This document shows, one piece after another, positions 17,342 to 24,985 of a DNA stretch of 64,000 nucleotides. Source of the stretch: JBFMAI01 sp040755725 (GTDB taxonomy: Bacteria; Planctomycetota; Phycisphaerae; UBA1845; Fen-1342); NCBI GenBank assembly GCA_040755725.1, contig JBFMAI010000023.1:186001-250000 (forward strand), written 5' to 3'. Under the pieces are notes generated by a model, which saw only the letters and a program-made list of their open reading frames with translations, did not search any database and was not told the DNA's origin. Made by a program: the position numbers and the translations under genes. Positions within the stretch are counted from its first letter, which is position 1; each line of letters opens with the position of its first letter.

Positions 17342-18028
17342 TCAACGCGGCCGAGTCGTGCCAAGGACGGGATGGCCCGCGTACCGCGCCTGCATGGCGA
17401 CGATGCGGTCACGGACCATCGCCACGCACTCGTCGTCGTTCCATTCCGGATGGTGATGGGGGTAGATCGGCGCGTCGTAGGCCACGAGGATCGGCCGTGG
17501 CACGGGGAGTTTGCGCGTGCGCGGCCACGATTCAAACGCCCCGAGGACCAGCGTCGGCACGATCGGCACGCGGGCCTTGCGGGCCAACAGGACCACGCCG
17601 GCCCGCATCGGACCGATGCGGCCGTCGGTGGTACGGGTGGCCTCCGGAAACGTCAGCACAACCTTCCCCGCCTTCAGTCGCCGCAACGTCTCCTTGATGG
17701 CCCCCATGTCCGCCGTGCCGCGCTTCACGGGAAATGCATTCAGGTACTCGATCACCCGCCGCAGGGTCGGGTGGTGAAAGAGCGTGTCGCGGGCCATGTA
17801 ATGGCACTCGCGCGGGATGGCCAGCGTGGCCAGGACCGGATCGAGGAAGCTCTGGTGGTTGCTGACAAGTAACACGCCGCCGGTGAGCGGCACATGCCGC
17901 GTGCCAAACACGCGCCCGCGAAACAAAAACGTCAGCAGGAGCTGGGCCACCAGACGCAGAAAAGCGTAGCCCCGGCGCATCGGCGGCGTGGCGGACGGTC
18001 CCGGTGTTGTCCCGGCCGGCCTCAGCAT
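17342..18028 (-). CDS. plsC: 1-acyl-sn-glycerol-3-phosphate acyltransferase
   Basis: Transfers an acyl group to lysophosphatidic acid in phospholipid synthesis at the inner membrane. The catalytic NHxxxxD motif is NHQSFLD (residues 57-63) and the glycerol-3-phosphate-binding block is FPEATRTTDGRIG. In that block the usual GTRS-like sequence reads ATRT, a mild variation. A hydrophobic segment (FLRLVAQLLLTFLFRG) precedes the motif. ATG 18028 has TGGAG 5 nt upstream. The gene lies 54 bp downstream of cmk on the same strand, a pairing common in bacteria. Confidence 0.88.
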   Translation of the reverse strand: MLRPAGTTPGPSATPPMRRGYAFLRLVAQLLLTFLFRGRVFGTRHVPLTGGVLLVSNHQSFLDPVLATLAIPRECHYMARDTLFHHPTLRRVIEYLNAFPVKRGTADMGAIKETLRRLKAGKVVLTFPEATRTTDGRIGPMRAGVVLLARKARVPIVPTLVLGAFESWPRTRKLPVPRPILVAYDAPIYPHHHPEWNDDECVAMVRDRIVAMQARYAGHPVLGTTRPR

Positions 18029-18082
18029 CGCAACTCCATCTCCAACCGCTTGCCTTCAACCTCGCGCAGCGCGTGCCGCCCG

Positions 18083-18757
18083 TCAGTCACGGACCAACCC
18101 CCGCCGGCGCAGGTGGTCCACGATGAGGTCCAGCACCGCCGCGATGGACAGGTCGGTCGTGTCGATGCGGACGGCCCCGGGCGGGACGGCCAGGGGAGCG
18201 ACAGGCCGCTCGCTGTCGGTCCGGTCGCGCTCGTCCACGTTGGCCAACACCTGCTCGTAAGTGACTTCCTCGCCATCGGCCATCAGATCGTGCAGCCGCC
18301 GCTCGGCCCGCTTCTCGCGGGCCGCATCCAGGAAGAACTTCGCGTCGGCGTCGGGAAACGCAGCGGTGCCCTGGTCGCGGCCCTCGGTGACCAGCGACCC
18401 CAGCCGCCGGGCAATCTCGCGCTGCTTGTCGATTAAGACGCAGCGGACGCCGGGGGAGGCCGCGATATACCGCGTGTGGTCGTTGACGCGCATGGAGCGG
18501 ATGGCCTCGGTGACATCGTGGCCGCGGAGCGTGACGCGGACGTGGGTGGGACCGAGGTCAAGCTGGTAGTCGTCGCGCCGGGCCAGGGCGGCCAGGGCGT
18601 CGTCGTCATGCAGGTCGGCGCCGTCTTCCAGGGCGGCCAGCGTCACCACGCGGTACATTGCCCCGGTGTCGAGGTAGGGGATGCCCAACCGGGCCGCCAG
18701 CTTGCGGGCCGTGGTGCTCTTGCCGGAGCCGGCCGGGCCGTCGATGGTGATAATCAC
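18083..18757 (-). CDS. cmk: Cytidylate kinase
   Basis: Phosphorylates CMP/dCMP with ATP. The P-loop is GPAGSGKST (residues 7-15), followed by YLDTGAMYRVVTLAAL, the CMP-binding block typical of Cmk. VTEGRDQGTAAFPDADAKF corresponds to the usual GRDIGTVVFP segment with Gln replacing Ile. The LID-like FLDAAREKRAERRL follows. The length of 224 is normal. It is divergent from the HAD-like gene and leads the plsC gene. Confidence 0.92.
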   Translation of the reverse strand: MIITIDGPAGSGKSTTARKLAARLGIPYLDTGAMYRVVTLAALEDGADLHDDDALAALARRDDYQLDLGPTHVRVTLRGHDVTEAIRSMRVNDHTRYIAASPGVRCVLIDKQREIARRLGSLVTEGRDQGTAAFPDADAKFFLDAAREKRAERRLHDLMADGEEVTYEQVLANVDERDRTDSERPVAPLAVPPGAVRIDTTDLSIAAVLDLIVDHLRRRGLVRD

Positions 18758-18845
18758 GGTCGGTTGACCTGCTGCCGCCGCACGGGTCTACTTTGCACGC
18801 GGCGGGATTATACGGGACGGGGGGGCGGCGTAGGAGACGGCGGCG

Positions 18846-19166
18846 ATGGGTCGCGCGAAGACGATCATGGTGGACCTGGACGGCGTGCTGTGTACCGAGG
18901 AGATGTTCCTGGAACGGCCGCTGGCGCAGCCGATCGCCGGGGCCGCCGCGGCCCTGCGCAAGCTGCGGGCCGCGGGCTACGTCGTCGTCATCTACACGGC
19001 CCGCAGTTGGGGCGAATATCGCGTGGCCAAGCAGTGGCTCGACGACCACGGGTTCGAGTACGACGGGCTGCATATGGGCAAGCCCGTGGCGGACGTGTGG
19101 ATCGACGACCGGGCGATTCGCTTCACCGACTGGGACGACACGCTCAGACAACTCCAGCTTCCCTGA
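18846..19166 (+). CDS. Small HAD-like phosphatase domain protein
   Basis: A 106-residue protein with HAD motif I as MVDLDGVLC (residues 8-16) and motif II as VVIYTARSWGEY (YTAR). A C-terminal GKPVADVWIDDRAIRF carries the motif III/IV lysine and acidic pair. It lacks a large cap domain, so it resembles minimal HAD proteins acting on nucleotides, sugar phosphates or polynucleotide ends. It is complete, with AGGAGA upstream of ATG 18846. The substrate cannot be inferred. Confidence 0.8.
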   Translation: MGRAKTIMVDLDGVLCTEEMFLERPLAQPIAGAAAALRKLRAAGYVVVIYTARSWGEYRVAKQWLDDHGFEYDGLHMGKPVADVWIDDRAIRFTDWDDTLRQLQLP

Positions 19167-19690
19167 ATGGGTATTCACGGTCGTGCGCCCCCGGGAGGGC
19201 GAGGCGGTCTCCTGCGGCGACCCTGCCGGTCTGCCGAGCCGCGGCTCGCCGGGAGGCTCGCCCTCCCGCCTGGCGTCCCGTACCCCGAATACTCGCGTGG
19301 CGGTCGCCCACAAGGCCCGCCGCTCCGGTGAGGGTTACCGGCCCAACGACCCGCCGTCGCCGCCCGGCCGGGCGGCCGTCTTATCCGACCATCCACCGCC
19401 CCGCCCATGACCGTACAAGCTCGGTGACGCGGATACGCGGAATCGCCTCTGCATCAACTTGATTTGCGGCGGGCGCGGGGCCTAAGACTTGGGTGTAGAG
19501 GGGCGCGAGCACTCTACACGAGATGGGACAGCGCGGCGCGGTCAACAGCGCGCCGAATCGTAGCCTGAGAGCCTCGTTGCCGCGGCTCCCCGACACGCGA
19601 CCGTGGGCGCAGGAGCCCGCTTTGAGTCCGGCGTGAGCCGGACGGCCCGGAGGGGCGGTCGTCGCGCCCGCGAGGCAGGAGAGGACAGTC
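19167..19690. other. Long intergenic region upstream of a PEP-CTERM gene
   Basis: About 520 bp. The first part holds a family 1 repeat. The rest, including the stretch from about 19.4 kb to the AGGAGAGG ribosome site of the PEP-CTERM gene, must contain its promoter and leader. No riboswitch or small ORF was recognised. Confidence 0.6.
19193..19267. repeat. Palindromic repeat family 1, copy d (long form)
   Basis: GGGAGGGCGAGGCGGTCTCC and GGGAGGCTCGCCCTCCC at the ends, with GAGCCGCGGCTC near the middle. It carries an extra GCGGTCTCCTGCGGCGACC block, shared with the copies at 39.2 and 43.6 kb, which marks a sub-type. Confidence 0.85.
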
Positions 19691-20386
19691 ATGCGTGCCT
19701 ATGGACTCGTGCTGCTGCTCAGCGTCGGCGCCGCCGTCGCCCAGGCCGATCTCTTGTGGGACAATTTCCTGACGTCCAACCCGGGCGTGGACGGCGGGTT
19801 CGACCGGCGCTCCTACTTCAGTTCCGAGCGCAACGCCTCCGTCGAGGACACCTGGGCCACCGACGATGTCGTCTTCACCCACGACGTTGTTGTTCAAGGC
19901 ATCAAGTGGGCCGGCGGCCGCGACCCGCGCTGGACGTACTCGGCCGAGGTTATCATCCTCAAGGAACAGAATCAGACGTACACCCCGCTGGCCGGCTTCC
20001 CGCTGGCGATCCCCACGTACCAGGTGACCGGGACGTTCGGCAGCTTCTACGGCTTTCAAACGTACAACGGGTACGTCGAACTGCCCGATACCCCGCTGGG
20101 GCCAGGGCACTACTACATCGGCGTACGCCTGGTCAGCGGCCCGACGGGCCAGGGTGACGGCCGCAACGTGGCCCTGACCACCGGGTATGGCCAGATCAAC
20201 GGCCAGACGATGGGCCTGGTGCGTCCCGGTCCGCCGCCGTACTACGATTGGATCTTCATCAACCAGTATCCCGGCGAGCCCGCCACGGACTACGCCTTCC
20301 AGGTGTACGGCATTCCCGAGCCGACGGGCCTGGCCTTGCTGGGCTTCGGGCTGCTGTTACAGCTCCGTCGGCGGCTGGTCCGCTAG
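19691..20386 (+). CDS. PEP-CTERM sorting-domain protein
   Basis: A 231-residue exported protein with signal peptide MRAYGLVLLLSVGAAVAQA. The mature region is beta-rich and of unknown function. The end, IPEPTGLALLGFGLLLQLRRRLVR, is PEP, hydrophobic helix and Arg-rich tail: the PEP-CTERM signal processed by an exosortase, usually linked to exopolysaccharide-rich surfaces. AGGAGAGG precedes the ATG. No exosortase gene is in the window. Confidence 0.85.
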   Translation: MRAYGLVLLLSVGAAVAQADLLWDNFLTSNPGVDGGFDRRSYFSSERNASVEDTWATDDVVFTHDVVVQGIKWAGGRDPRWTYSAEVIILKEQNQTYTPLAGFPLAIPTYQVTGTFGSFYGFQTYNGYVELPDTPLGPGHYYIGVRLVSGPTGQGDGRNVALTTGYGQINGQTMGLVRPGPPPYYDWIFINQYPGEPATDYAFQVYGIPEPTGLALLGFGLLLQLRRRLVR

Positions 20387-20436
20387 GCGGCTTACACCCG
20401 GGCGGGGAATCGTGGCCCCCCGGCGAGTTCCGGGGG

Positions 20437-21396
20437 TCAGAACCTGAAGCGCCAGCGAGCGCGGCCGGCCGCCACGCCCGCTGGCGCTTCGCGTTCGGGC
20501 GGGCTCCGGCGATTCGTGGCCGGTTTCGGGGTCACCTGGCACGCGTCGCCGATGCAGCGCCAGACCAAGTCAGCCAAGACGGCGTGGCCCTGCGATGACA
20601 GGTGCAACCCGTCAATCGTCGCAGACGGGCGCGCCAGCAGCCACGCGAGGCACCGCCGGGGGATCAGGGTCACGCCACACCGTGCCGCCAAGCGTCGCTG
20701 CACATAGCCGTAGCCATTGGCGAGTGGCGGCAGCGGCAATTCGAACATCACGACCTGACGACCGACTGACGCGGCGCGCGCGAGTACGTAATCCAAGTCT
20801 CTCTCGAACTGCGCCACGTCTCGACGTGTAATCAGGTCATTGCCGCCGAGCAATACGACGACAATGCCGTGCTCGTCCAGCAGCCGTTGTACTTGCCGCC
20901 GGCCTTCCTTCAGCGTCGCGCCGGCCGTGGCCAGGTTCGCAACGGAGAGGCCGTGATCTCGGGCGAGCAACGCCGGCCAGGGTTGGATGTTGCCAGCGAC
21001 ATCGGCCGACAGTGAGTCTCCGATGATGTACACAGGGTCGTGCTTCGCCCGGGATAATCGTGGCGAGGCCTGATAGGGAACCTCCGACGCGACAGCGAGT
21101 AGCGCAACCAGCGGTACGACCACCCGCAGGGCCGTAACGGTCCGCTGCCGGCTGGCCGGCCGCTCCCGCCCGAGCATCAGAAGCCACGCGGCCACCGCAC
21201 CGGCACCGAGCGCATAGATCCAGATCGGGGCCGGGACCGCGGAGAGCACCACCAGCAGCACTGCCACCAGCACCAGTATCCGCCGGGTGATCCGCGCCCA
21301 GAGACTTCGACCGGGGGGAAGCGCAGCGGCAAGCCCGGCGATCAAGACGCCGGGGAAGTACGTCAGGCCACTCGAAAGCAGGAGGAGCAAAGGCAC
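20437..21396 (-). CDS. SGNH/GDSL hydrolase with N-terminal membrane segments
   Basis: Residues 1-110 hold about four hydrophobic helices (FPGVLIAGLAAAL, ILVLVAVLLVVLSAV, IYALGAGAVAAWLLML, VVVPLVALLAVAS). The rest is an SGNH hydrolase: block I IGDSLS (nucleophile Ser about 128), block III GGND (about 184-187) and block V DGLHLSSQGH with the catalytic Asp and His. It is likely an esterase or lipase-like enzyme anchored with the active domain outside the cytoplasm. The last about 20 residues (PPEREAPAGVAAGRARWRFRF) are encoded by a hairpin that also lies downstream of the convergent PEP-CTERM gene, so the C-terminus is repeat-derived. Confidence 0.82.
   Translation of the reverse strand: MPLLLLLSSGLTYFPGVLIAGLAAALPPGRSLWARITRRILVLVAVLLVVLSAVPAPIWIYALGAGAVAAWLLMLGRERPASRQRTVTALRVVVPLVALLAVASEVPYQASPRLSRAKHDPVYIIGDSLSADVAGNIQPWPALLARDHGLSVANLATAGATLKEGRRQVQRLLDEHGIVVVLLGGNDLITRRDVAQFERDLDYVLARAASVGRQVVMFELPLPPLANGYGYVQRRLAARCGVTLIPRRCLAWLLARPSATIDGLHLSSQGHAVLADLVWRCIGDACQVTPKPATNRRSPPEREAPAGVAAGRARWRFRF
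20446..20490. terminator. Perfect hairpin between convergent genes
   Basis: A perfect 12-bp stem, GAAGCGCCAGCG with CGCTGGCGCTTC, around a 21-nt GC-rich loop. It could end transcription of the PEP-CTERM gene, and it also encodes the tail of the opposing hydrolase. There is no U-tract, so it may equally be a repeat element. Confidence 0.5.
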
Positions 21397-21493
21397 CCGG
21401 CACCCGTTGGCTCGACAAACGCAGACGCTGGCCCGAAGGCCAATTGTGCATAGTCCAAAGAATCAGGGACTCGTTGTGGATCGAGGACTTCGA

Positions 21494-21527
21494 CTCTCCC
21501 CCAACCCCTCCCTGAAAGGGAGGGGGG
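21494..21527. repeat. Repeat family 3 (CCCCAACCCCTCCC hairpin), copy
   Basis: CTCTCCCCCAACCCCTCCCT-gaa-AGGGAGGGG between the SGNH hydrolase and the coiled-coil gene. The same element recurs near 49.2, 50.26, 58.1 and 63.44 kb. Confidence 0.8.
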
Positions 21528-21566
21528 TAATGGCGTCCACAGCGCAAGTCTGGCACTCCGCACCTG

Positions 21567-22175
21567 TTACTTCGTCTCCTTCTGCCCCTGCCCCTTGAGC
21601 TGCTCCAGCTCCGCCCGCAGGGCGCTCATCTGCTGGTCCTCGCGGGCCTTTTCGACCTGCTCCTCCGCCGCGATCATCCGATCAATCTCCTCGTCCGTGA
21701 TCGCCTCGGCAGGGGCCTGGGACACGTCCGCGGCGGCGGCCTGTTCCATGCCGTCCAGGAACATCGCGATCCGCTCCTCCATCGTCTGCGACTGGGCCAT
21801 CGCCTTTTCCCAGTCCATCTGCGTCTTGAGCAGGTCGGTGTCGCCGTACAGCCGGCTCACCTCGGCCGCCATCGTTTTCATGGCGGCGGCGAAGTCGGCG
21901 GACGCCTCGGCCTGCCGCTTGATGAGCAGGGCGTTCTTGACCGCCAGGAGCTGCCGCTCCAGCAGCTTGCGGATGGTGGCGGTCTTCTTCAGCGAGTTGC
22001 GGATGAACTGGTAGCTCGCCATGTCGCCGATCTGCTTGGCGTGGCGGGCGTTCTTCACGAACTCGTCGGAGAACTTGGCCTGCTCGGCGATAGACTTCTC
22101 AATCCGGCGGATGCCCTGGCGGATCTTGATGTCGCGCTCGAGGCGGCGTTCCTCTTTCGACTTGAAGAGTCCCAT
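21567..22175 (-). CDS. Small coiled-coil protein, ESCRT-III/Snf7-like in pattern
   Basis: About 202 residues, almost entirely helical and highly charged. The start MGLFKSKEERR at ATG 22175 has GGGAG 7 nt upstream; an ATG at 22193 is less likely. The layout is a short amphipathic/basic N-terminus, two long helices (IRRIEKSIAEQAKFSDEF to LLIKRQAEASADF), then M-rich helices (AAAMKTMAAEVSRLYG, TMEERIAMFLDGMEQ) and an acidic C-terminal helix ITDEEIDRMIAAEE. That order resembles ESCRT-III/Snf7-superfamily proteins such as CHMP2. The likeness is a pattern, not a proven homology. It is the second gene of a pair with 22763-23368. Confidence 0.7.
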   Translation of the reverse strand: MGLFKSKEERRLERDIKIRQGIRRIEKSIAEQAKFSDEFVKNARHAKQIGDMASYQFIRNSLKKTATIRKLLERQLLAVKNALLIKRQAEASADFAAAMKTMAAEVSRLYGDTDLLKTQMDWEKAMAQSQTMEERIAMFLDGMEQAAAADVSQAPAEAITDEEIDRMIAAEEQVEKAREDQQMSALRAELEQLKGQGQKETK

Positions 22176-22200
22176 GGGTCTGCTCCCGTTCACTGGCTGC

Positions 22201-22240
22201 GTGGGAACGTGGGAAGGTGGGAACGTGGGAACGTGGGAAC
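22201..22240. repeat. Left array of the 8-bp unit GTGGGAAC (five units)
   Basis: Five consecutive 8-mers: GTGGGAAC, GTGGGAAG, then GTGGGAAC three times. The first four units form a 32-bp block that is present as an exact inverted copy at 22705-22736 on the other side of the four-helix-bundle gene. Confidence 0.92.
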
Positions 22241-22241
22241 G

Positions 22242-22766
22242 TCAGACTGGCGCTGGATCATTCTTCTCGCCCTCACGCGGTGTGGCGTCCGTCGGCGGCG
22301 CAATGTATTTCATCCCCGGGATCGCGCGCTGTGAGCGCTGGAGGTGCCGCAGGTAGCTGGCCAGGTGGCGCGAGACTTTATCGCAGTGTTCCATCAACCA
22401 CGCGAAGGCGACGTCGTCCAGTAGTCCCACATCGTGGGCGACGATGATCTGGCTGCGCAACTCACCTGCGGAGCCTTTGGCCACATAACACGCCTCAATG
22501 TGCTGCCTGCGCGTACCGCGCTCGTAGCCCTCGGCGATATTGCTGGAGGTGCTCACGGCGGCCCGCTTCATCTGGTTCAGCATCGCATAGTCCCGGCCCA
22601 CCGCCTGCGATTCCGCCGCCCGATACACGCCCCGCGCCAGCTCTCGCGCGGTCTGCCAGACCGCGAGGTCCTCAAATCGCTGCGCCGCACGCGACCGATG
22701 TTCCGTTCCCACGTTCCCACCTTCCCACGTTCCCACGTTCGGCCGTTCCCACGTCCCCACGCTCAC
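22242..22766 (-). CDS. Four-helix-bundle protein (S23/Avd-like family)
   Basis: The core RFEDLAVWQTARELARGVY, NQMKRAAVSTSSNIAEGYER, IEACYVAKGSAGELRSQI and LLDDVAFAWLMEHCDKVSRH is the four-helix-bundle family first known from 23S rRNA intervening sequences and related to the Avd accessory protein of diversity-generating retroelements. Members often form pentameric rings that bind nucleic acid. The frame begins at GTG 22766, overlapping the previous stop (GTGA). The first about 22 residues are the translated repeat array, so translation may really begin at GTG 22712 inside it. The array supplies an in-frame GTG every third unit. No reverse transcriptase is nearby, so this is not a visible retroelement. 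Confidence 0.85.
   Translation of the reverse strand: MSVGTWERPNVGTWEGGNVGTEHRSRAAQRFEDLAVWQTARELARGVYRAAESQAVGRDYAMLNQMKRAAVSTSSNIAEGYERGTRRQHIEACYVAKGSAGELRSQIIVAHDVGLLDDVAFAWLMEHCDKVSRHLASYLRHLQRSQRAIPGMKYIAPPTDATPREGEKNDPAPV
22705..22760. repeat. Right array of the 8-bp unit (seven units, inverted)
   Basis: On the plus strand: GTTCCCAC, GTTCCCAC, CTTCCCAC, GTTCCCAC, GTTCGGCC, GTTCCCAC, GTCCCCAC. The four inner units are the exact reverse complement of the first four units of the left array. The outer units have diverged. The array ends 3 bp from the stop codon of the upstream gene. Confidence 0.92.
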
Positions 22767-23368
22767 GCCTCCGCCGCCCCCCGTTCCCGCATCCGCTTCT
22801 CCGCCTCGTCAAACGCGGCGGCGGTGTCCTTGATGAGCCCGGCGTCGAGGTCGTTCCAGATGCGCAACACCTCCTGCCCCGCCGGCGAGAGGCCCGCCGT
22901 CCCGGCGTCCGCCTCGTGGGCCATGTCCAGAATCCGGTCCAGGCGCTCCTGGTACATTTCCGTCGTGATCTGGTCGTTTTCGATCAGCCGGGCGATCGTG
23001 GCCAGGTCGCCCTCACGGATCGCCACGCGGCCCGTGGTGCCCAGCCGCGTCGTCGGCTGGTTCTCGCGCAGCATCCGCAGGCGCGAGATCGTCAGCAGCT
23101 CCTTGCCCCGGATGTTGAGCTGCCGGGCGACCATCATCTGCTCGGTGTGCAGCAGGTCGTATTGCTGGGCGAGCGTCCGGCGGACCTCTGGCGTCTTCTC
23201 CTTGGCTCCCTGGTCGATAAGCTGCTGTTTCTGGTTCGCGAGCTGGCGGACCTTGGCCTGCATGCGGTTGCGCTCGTTCTCCAGGAGCATCTCCTGGGCC
23301 CGTAGCTCGGCGACGTTCATCGTCCCCAGGGTCTTCCGCTTGGTCGTCAACCATTCGAAGAAGCTCAT
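22763..23368 (-). CDS. Small coiled-coil protein paired with the ESCRT-III-like gene
   Basis: About 201 residues starting MSFFEWLTTKRKTLG at ATG 23368, with GGAG upstream. It is nearly all helix, with a basic amphipathic N-terminus, a long coiled coil (ELRAQEMLLENERNRM.. to TISRLRMLRENQ), a short break (TGRVAIREGD), and shorter helices (LERILDM-like segment, LSPAGQEVLRIWNDLD). Size, N-terminal style and layout match its downstream neighbour, suggesting partners or distant paralogues that assemble on membranes. Function is unknown. The frame upstream of the chosen start is repeat DNA. Confidence 0.7.
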   Translation of the reverse strand: MSFFEWLTTKRKTLGTMNVAELRAQEMLLENERNRMQAKVRQLANQKQQLIDQGAKEKTPEVRRTLAQQYDLLHTEQMMVARQLNIRGKELLTISRLRMLRENQPTTRLGTTGRVAIREGDLATIARLIENDQITTEMYQERLDRILDMAHEADAGTAGLSPAGQEVLRIWNDLDAGLIKDTAAAFDEAEKRMRERGAAEA

Positions 23369-23797
23369 CGCTCGCTCTCCGCCGCGCACCGGCCAATGGC
23401 CAGCGAGGCTCGTGTGGCACCGGCCAATGGCCGGTGCGTCCGGGCCGCGCCGAGCCCGCGCGCTCAGCCTATCCACGCGGCTCGGCGTCACTCCATCATC
23501 GTACCCACCGCGACCGGTCGCCGGCCACCGCTTCAGGGGTTCAGGACCGAGCCGCGACCATCAGGGAACGGTCAAGCGGGGGCCGTTGGGCTGTTGCGCT
23601 TCTGCGCGCCCTCTGGGCTCAGCCGCGCTCGTCCGGTCGCGGTACGGATCAGGTACCCGATCGCGGTCAGAATCACGGCGTCCGCACCCGCGAGGTTGTG
23701 CGTACGGGGGGGCGGTCGCCGGAGCTCCGGGGTCCAGGCTCCCAGCCTGCGTTTCGCCGGCTGGAGAGCCGGTGACCCACGGTTGGGTCGGCGCGGC
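23369..23797. other. Repeat-rich intergenic region
   Basis: About 430 bp of three repeat types in a row. Two CACCGGCCAATGGCC palindromes lie at about 23388-23432. A family 4 arm (GAGCCGCGACCATCAGGGAACGG) lies at about 23548-23590. A CCGGCTGGAGAGCCGG palindrome follows at about 23758-23773, related to the one ahead of the FkbM gene. No gene was recognised. Confidence 0.7.
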
Positions 23798-24985
23798 TCA
23801 GCGTCCGGCGCGGAGCTCGCCCGCCGGCGTCAGCCCGATGAACTCGGCGATGAAGACCTGCGGGGCGTCGAGGCCGCCGCGCGTCGAGGTCCACATCAGG
23901 TAGCGACCGTCCGGCGAGAACACGGGCAGACCGTCGAACGCCGCGTCGGACGTCACGCGGTGCACCTCCGACCCGTCGTCGCGCATGACGTACAGGTCGA
24001 AGTTGGGCCGTCCGCGGAAGTCGGCGTGCGTGAAGATGATCCAGCGGCCCGAGGGGTGCCAGTAGGGGCACCAGTGAAACTCGTCGCAGTTGGTCGTGAG
24101 CTGCTTCTCGGCCGTGCCCTCGACGTTGTTGACGACGATTTGGAGGTTGCCGTTGCCGCAGCGGTCGGAGCGATATACGAGCCGCTTGCCGTCCGGGCTG
24201 AAGAACGGGCCGCCGTCGCCGCCGGGGGCGTGCGTGATCCGCCGCGGGTTGCCGCCGTCGGCGTCGCAGACGTAGATTTCCTGGTCGCCGTCACGCAGGG
24301 AGGCGAACACGATGTGTCGGCCGTCGGAGCAGTAGGTACACTCGGCGTCGTAGCCGTCACTACTGGTCAGTCGCTTGAGCTGCCCGGTGGCGAAGGTGTA
24401 CTCGTAGATCTCCATGCCGGGGAAGTACTTCCAGGCGTAATCGGGGCCGCCGCGATGTTGCGGTCGCCCCTCACCGGGCGGCGTACCACCCGGATGCCCG
24501 CCCGGACGCTCGCCGGGTTTCCCTTCCGGGGGTCCGCCGGCGTGACCGCTGGGATGTCCACCGCCCGCCGCCCCTTCGCCGCGCGGCCGCATGGGCTCCA
24601 ACTCGTGCGGTTTGGTGGGGGGCCGCAGGTCGTCGTGGTTGGCGGCGAAGATGAGCTTCTCACCGCTGGGGTGGAAATGCGAGCAGGTGGTCGCGCCAAC
24701 GCCGGTGCTGACCATCTTCAGGCCGGTTCCGTCGAGGTTCATTACGTAGATTTGGTAGTCCTCTTCGCCGACCGGATACGCCTGGAACGAGATGCGCTTC
24801 ATGTCGGGCGAGAAGTACGCCTCGCCGGAGCGGGTCAGCCCCATGTCCACGGACGTGAGCTGGCGGACGTTGCGGAACCACAGGGACTCATCGTGCGACG
24901 CCGGCTGGGTCTCCTGCCCCAGCACCACGAATCCGCTCATCAACCCGACGGCGGCCACAATTGCCAGTTTGCCCGATGCTGCCAT
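23798..24985 (-). CDS. TolB-like/PD40 beta-propeller secreted protein
   Basis: About 395 residues from ATG 24985 (AAGGA 6 nt upstream), with signal peptide LAIVAAVGLMSGFVVLGQ. The mature part is a series of PD40/WD40-like strands with the TolB signatures SGEAYFSPDMKRISF, YQIYVMNLDGTGLK, CTYCSDGRHIVFASLRDGD, PFFSPDGKRLVYRSDRCGN, ADFRGRPNFDLYVMRDDGS and PVFSPDGRYLMWTS. A Gly/Pro/His-rich insertion (about 130-175) interrupts one blade. It is probably a periplasmic propeller; the partner is unknown. Confidence 0.85.
   Translation of the reverse strand: MAASGKLAIVAAVGLMSGFVVLGQETQPASHDESLWFRNVRQLTSVDMGLTRSGEAYFSPDMKRISFQAYPVGEEDYQIYVMNLDGTGLKMVSTGVGATTCSHFHPSGEKLIFAANHDDLRPPTKPHELEPMRPRGEGAAGGGHPSGHAGGPPEGKPGERPGGHPGGTPPGEGRPQHRGGPDYAWKYFPGMEIYEYTFATGQLKRLTSSDGYDAECTYCSDGRHIVFASLRDGDQEIYVCDADGGNPRRITHAPGGDGGPFFSPDGKRLVYRSDRCGNGNLQIVVNNVEGTAEKQLTTNCDEFHWCPYWHPSGRWIIFTHADFRGRPNFDLYVMRDDGSEVHRVTSDAAFDGLPVFSPDGRYLMWTSTRGGLDAPQVFIAEFIGLTPAGELRAGR

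Larger units (their letters stand above)
22201..22760 (-). mobile_element. Candidate cassette: four-helix-bundle gene between inverted 8-mer arrays
   Basis: About 560 bp bounded by inverted arrays of GTGGGAAC units, holding one gene. It lies exactly between the stop codon of one coiled-coil gene (22763) and the ribosome site of the next (start 22175), which otherwise look like a two-gene operon. The perfect 32-bp terminal inverted repeat and clean placement suggest insertion as a unit. No transposase or obvious target-site duplication was seen. Confidence 0.6.

Noticed and set aside
19400..19690. Cyclic-di-GMP riboswitch upstream of the PEP-CTERM gene
   Set aside because: The conserved core of the GEMM class could not be found; only general GC-rich pairing is seen.
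22201..22760. CRISPR array
   Set aside because: Units are 8 bp with no spacers, arranged as inverted arrays around a gene, and no cas genes are present.
22242..22766. Diversity-generating retroelement
   Set aside because: The Avd-like protein is present, but there is no reverse transcriptase, template repeat or variable repeat in the window.
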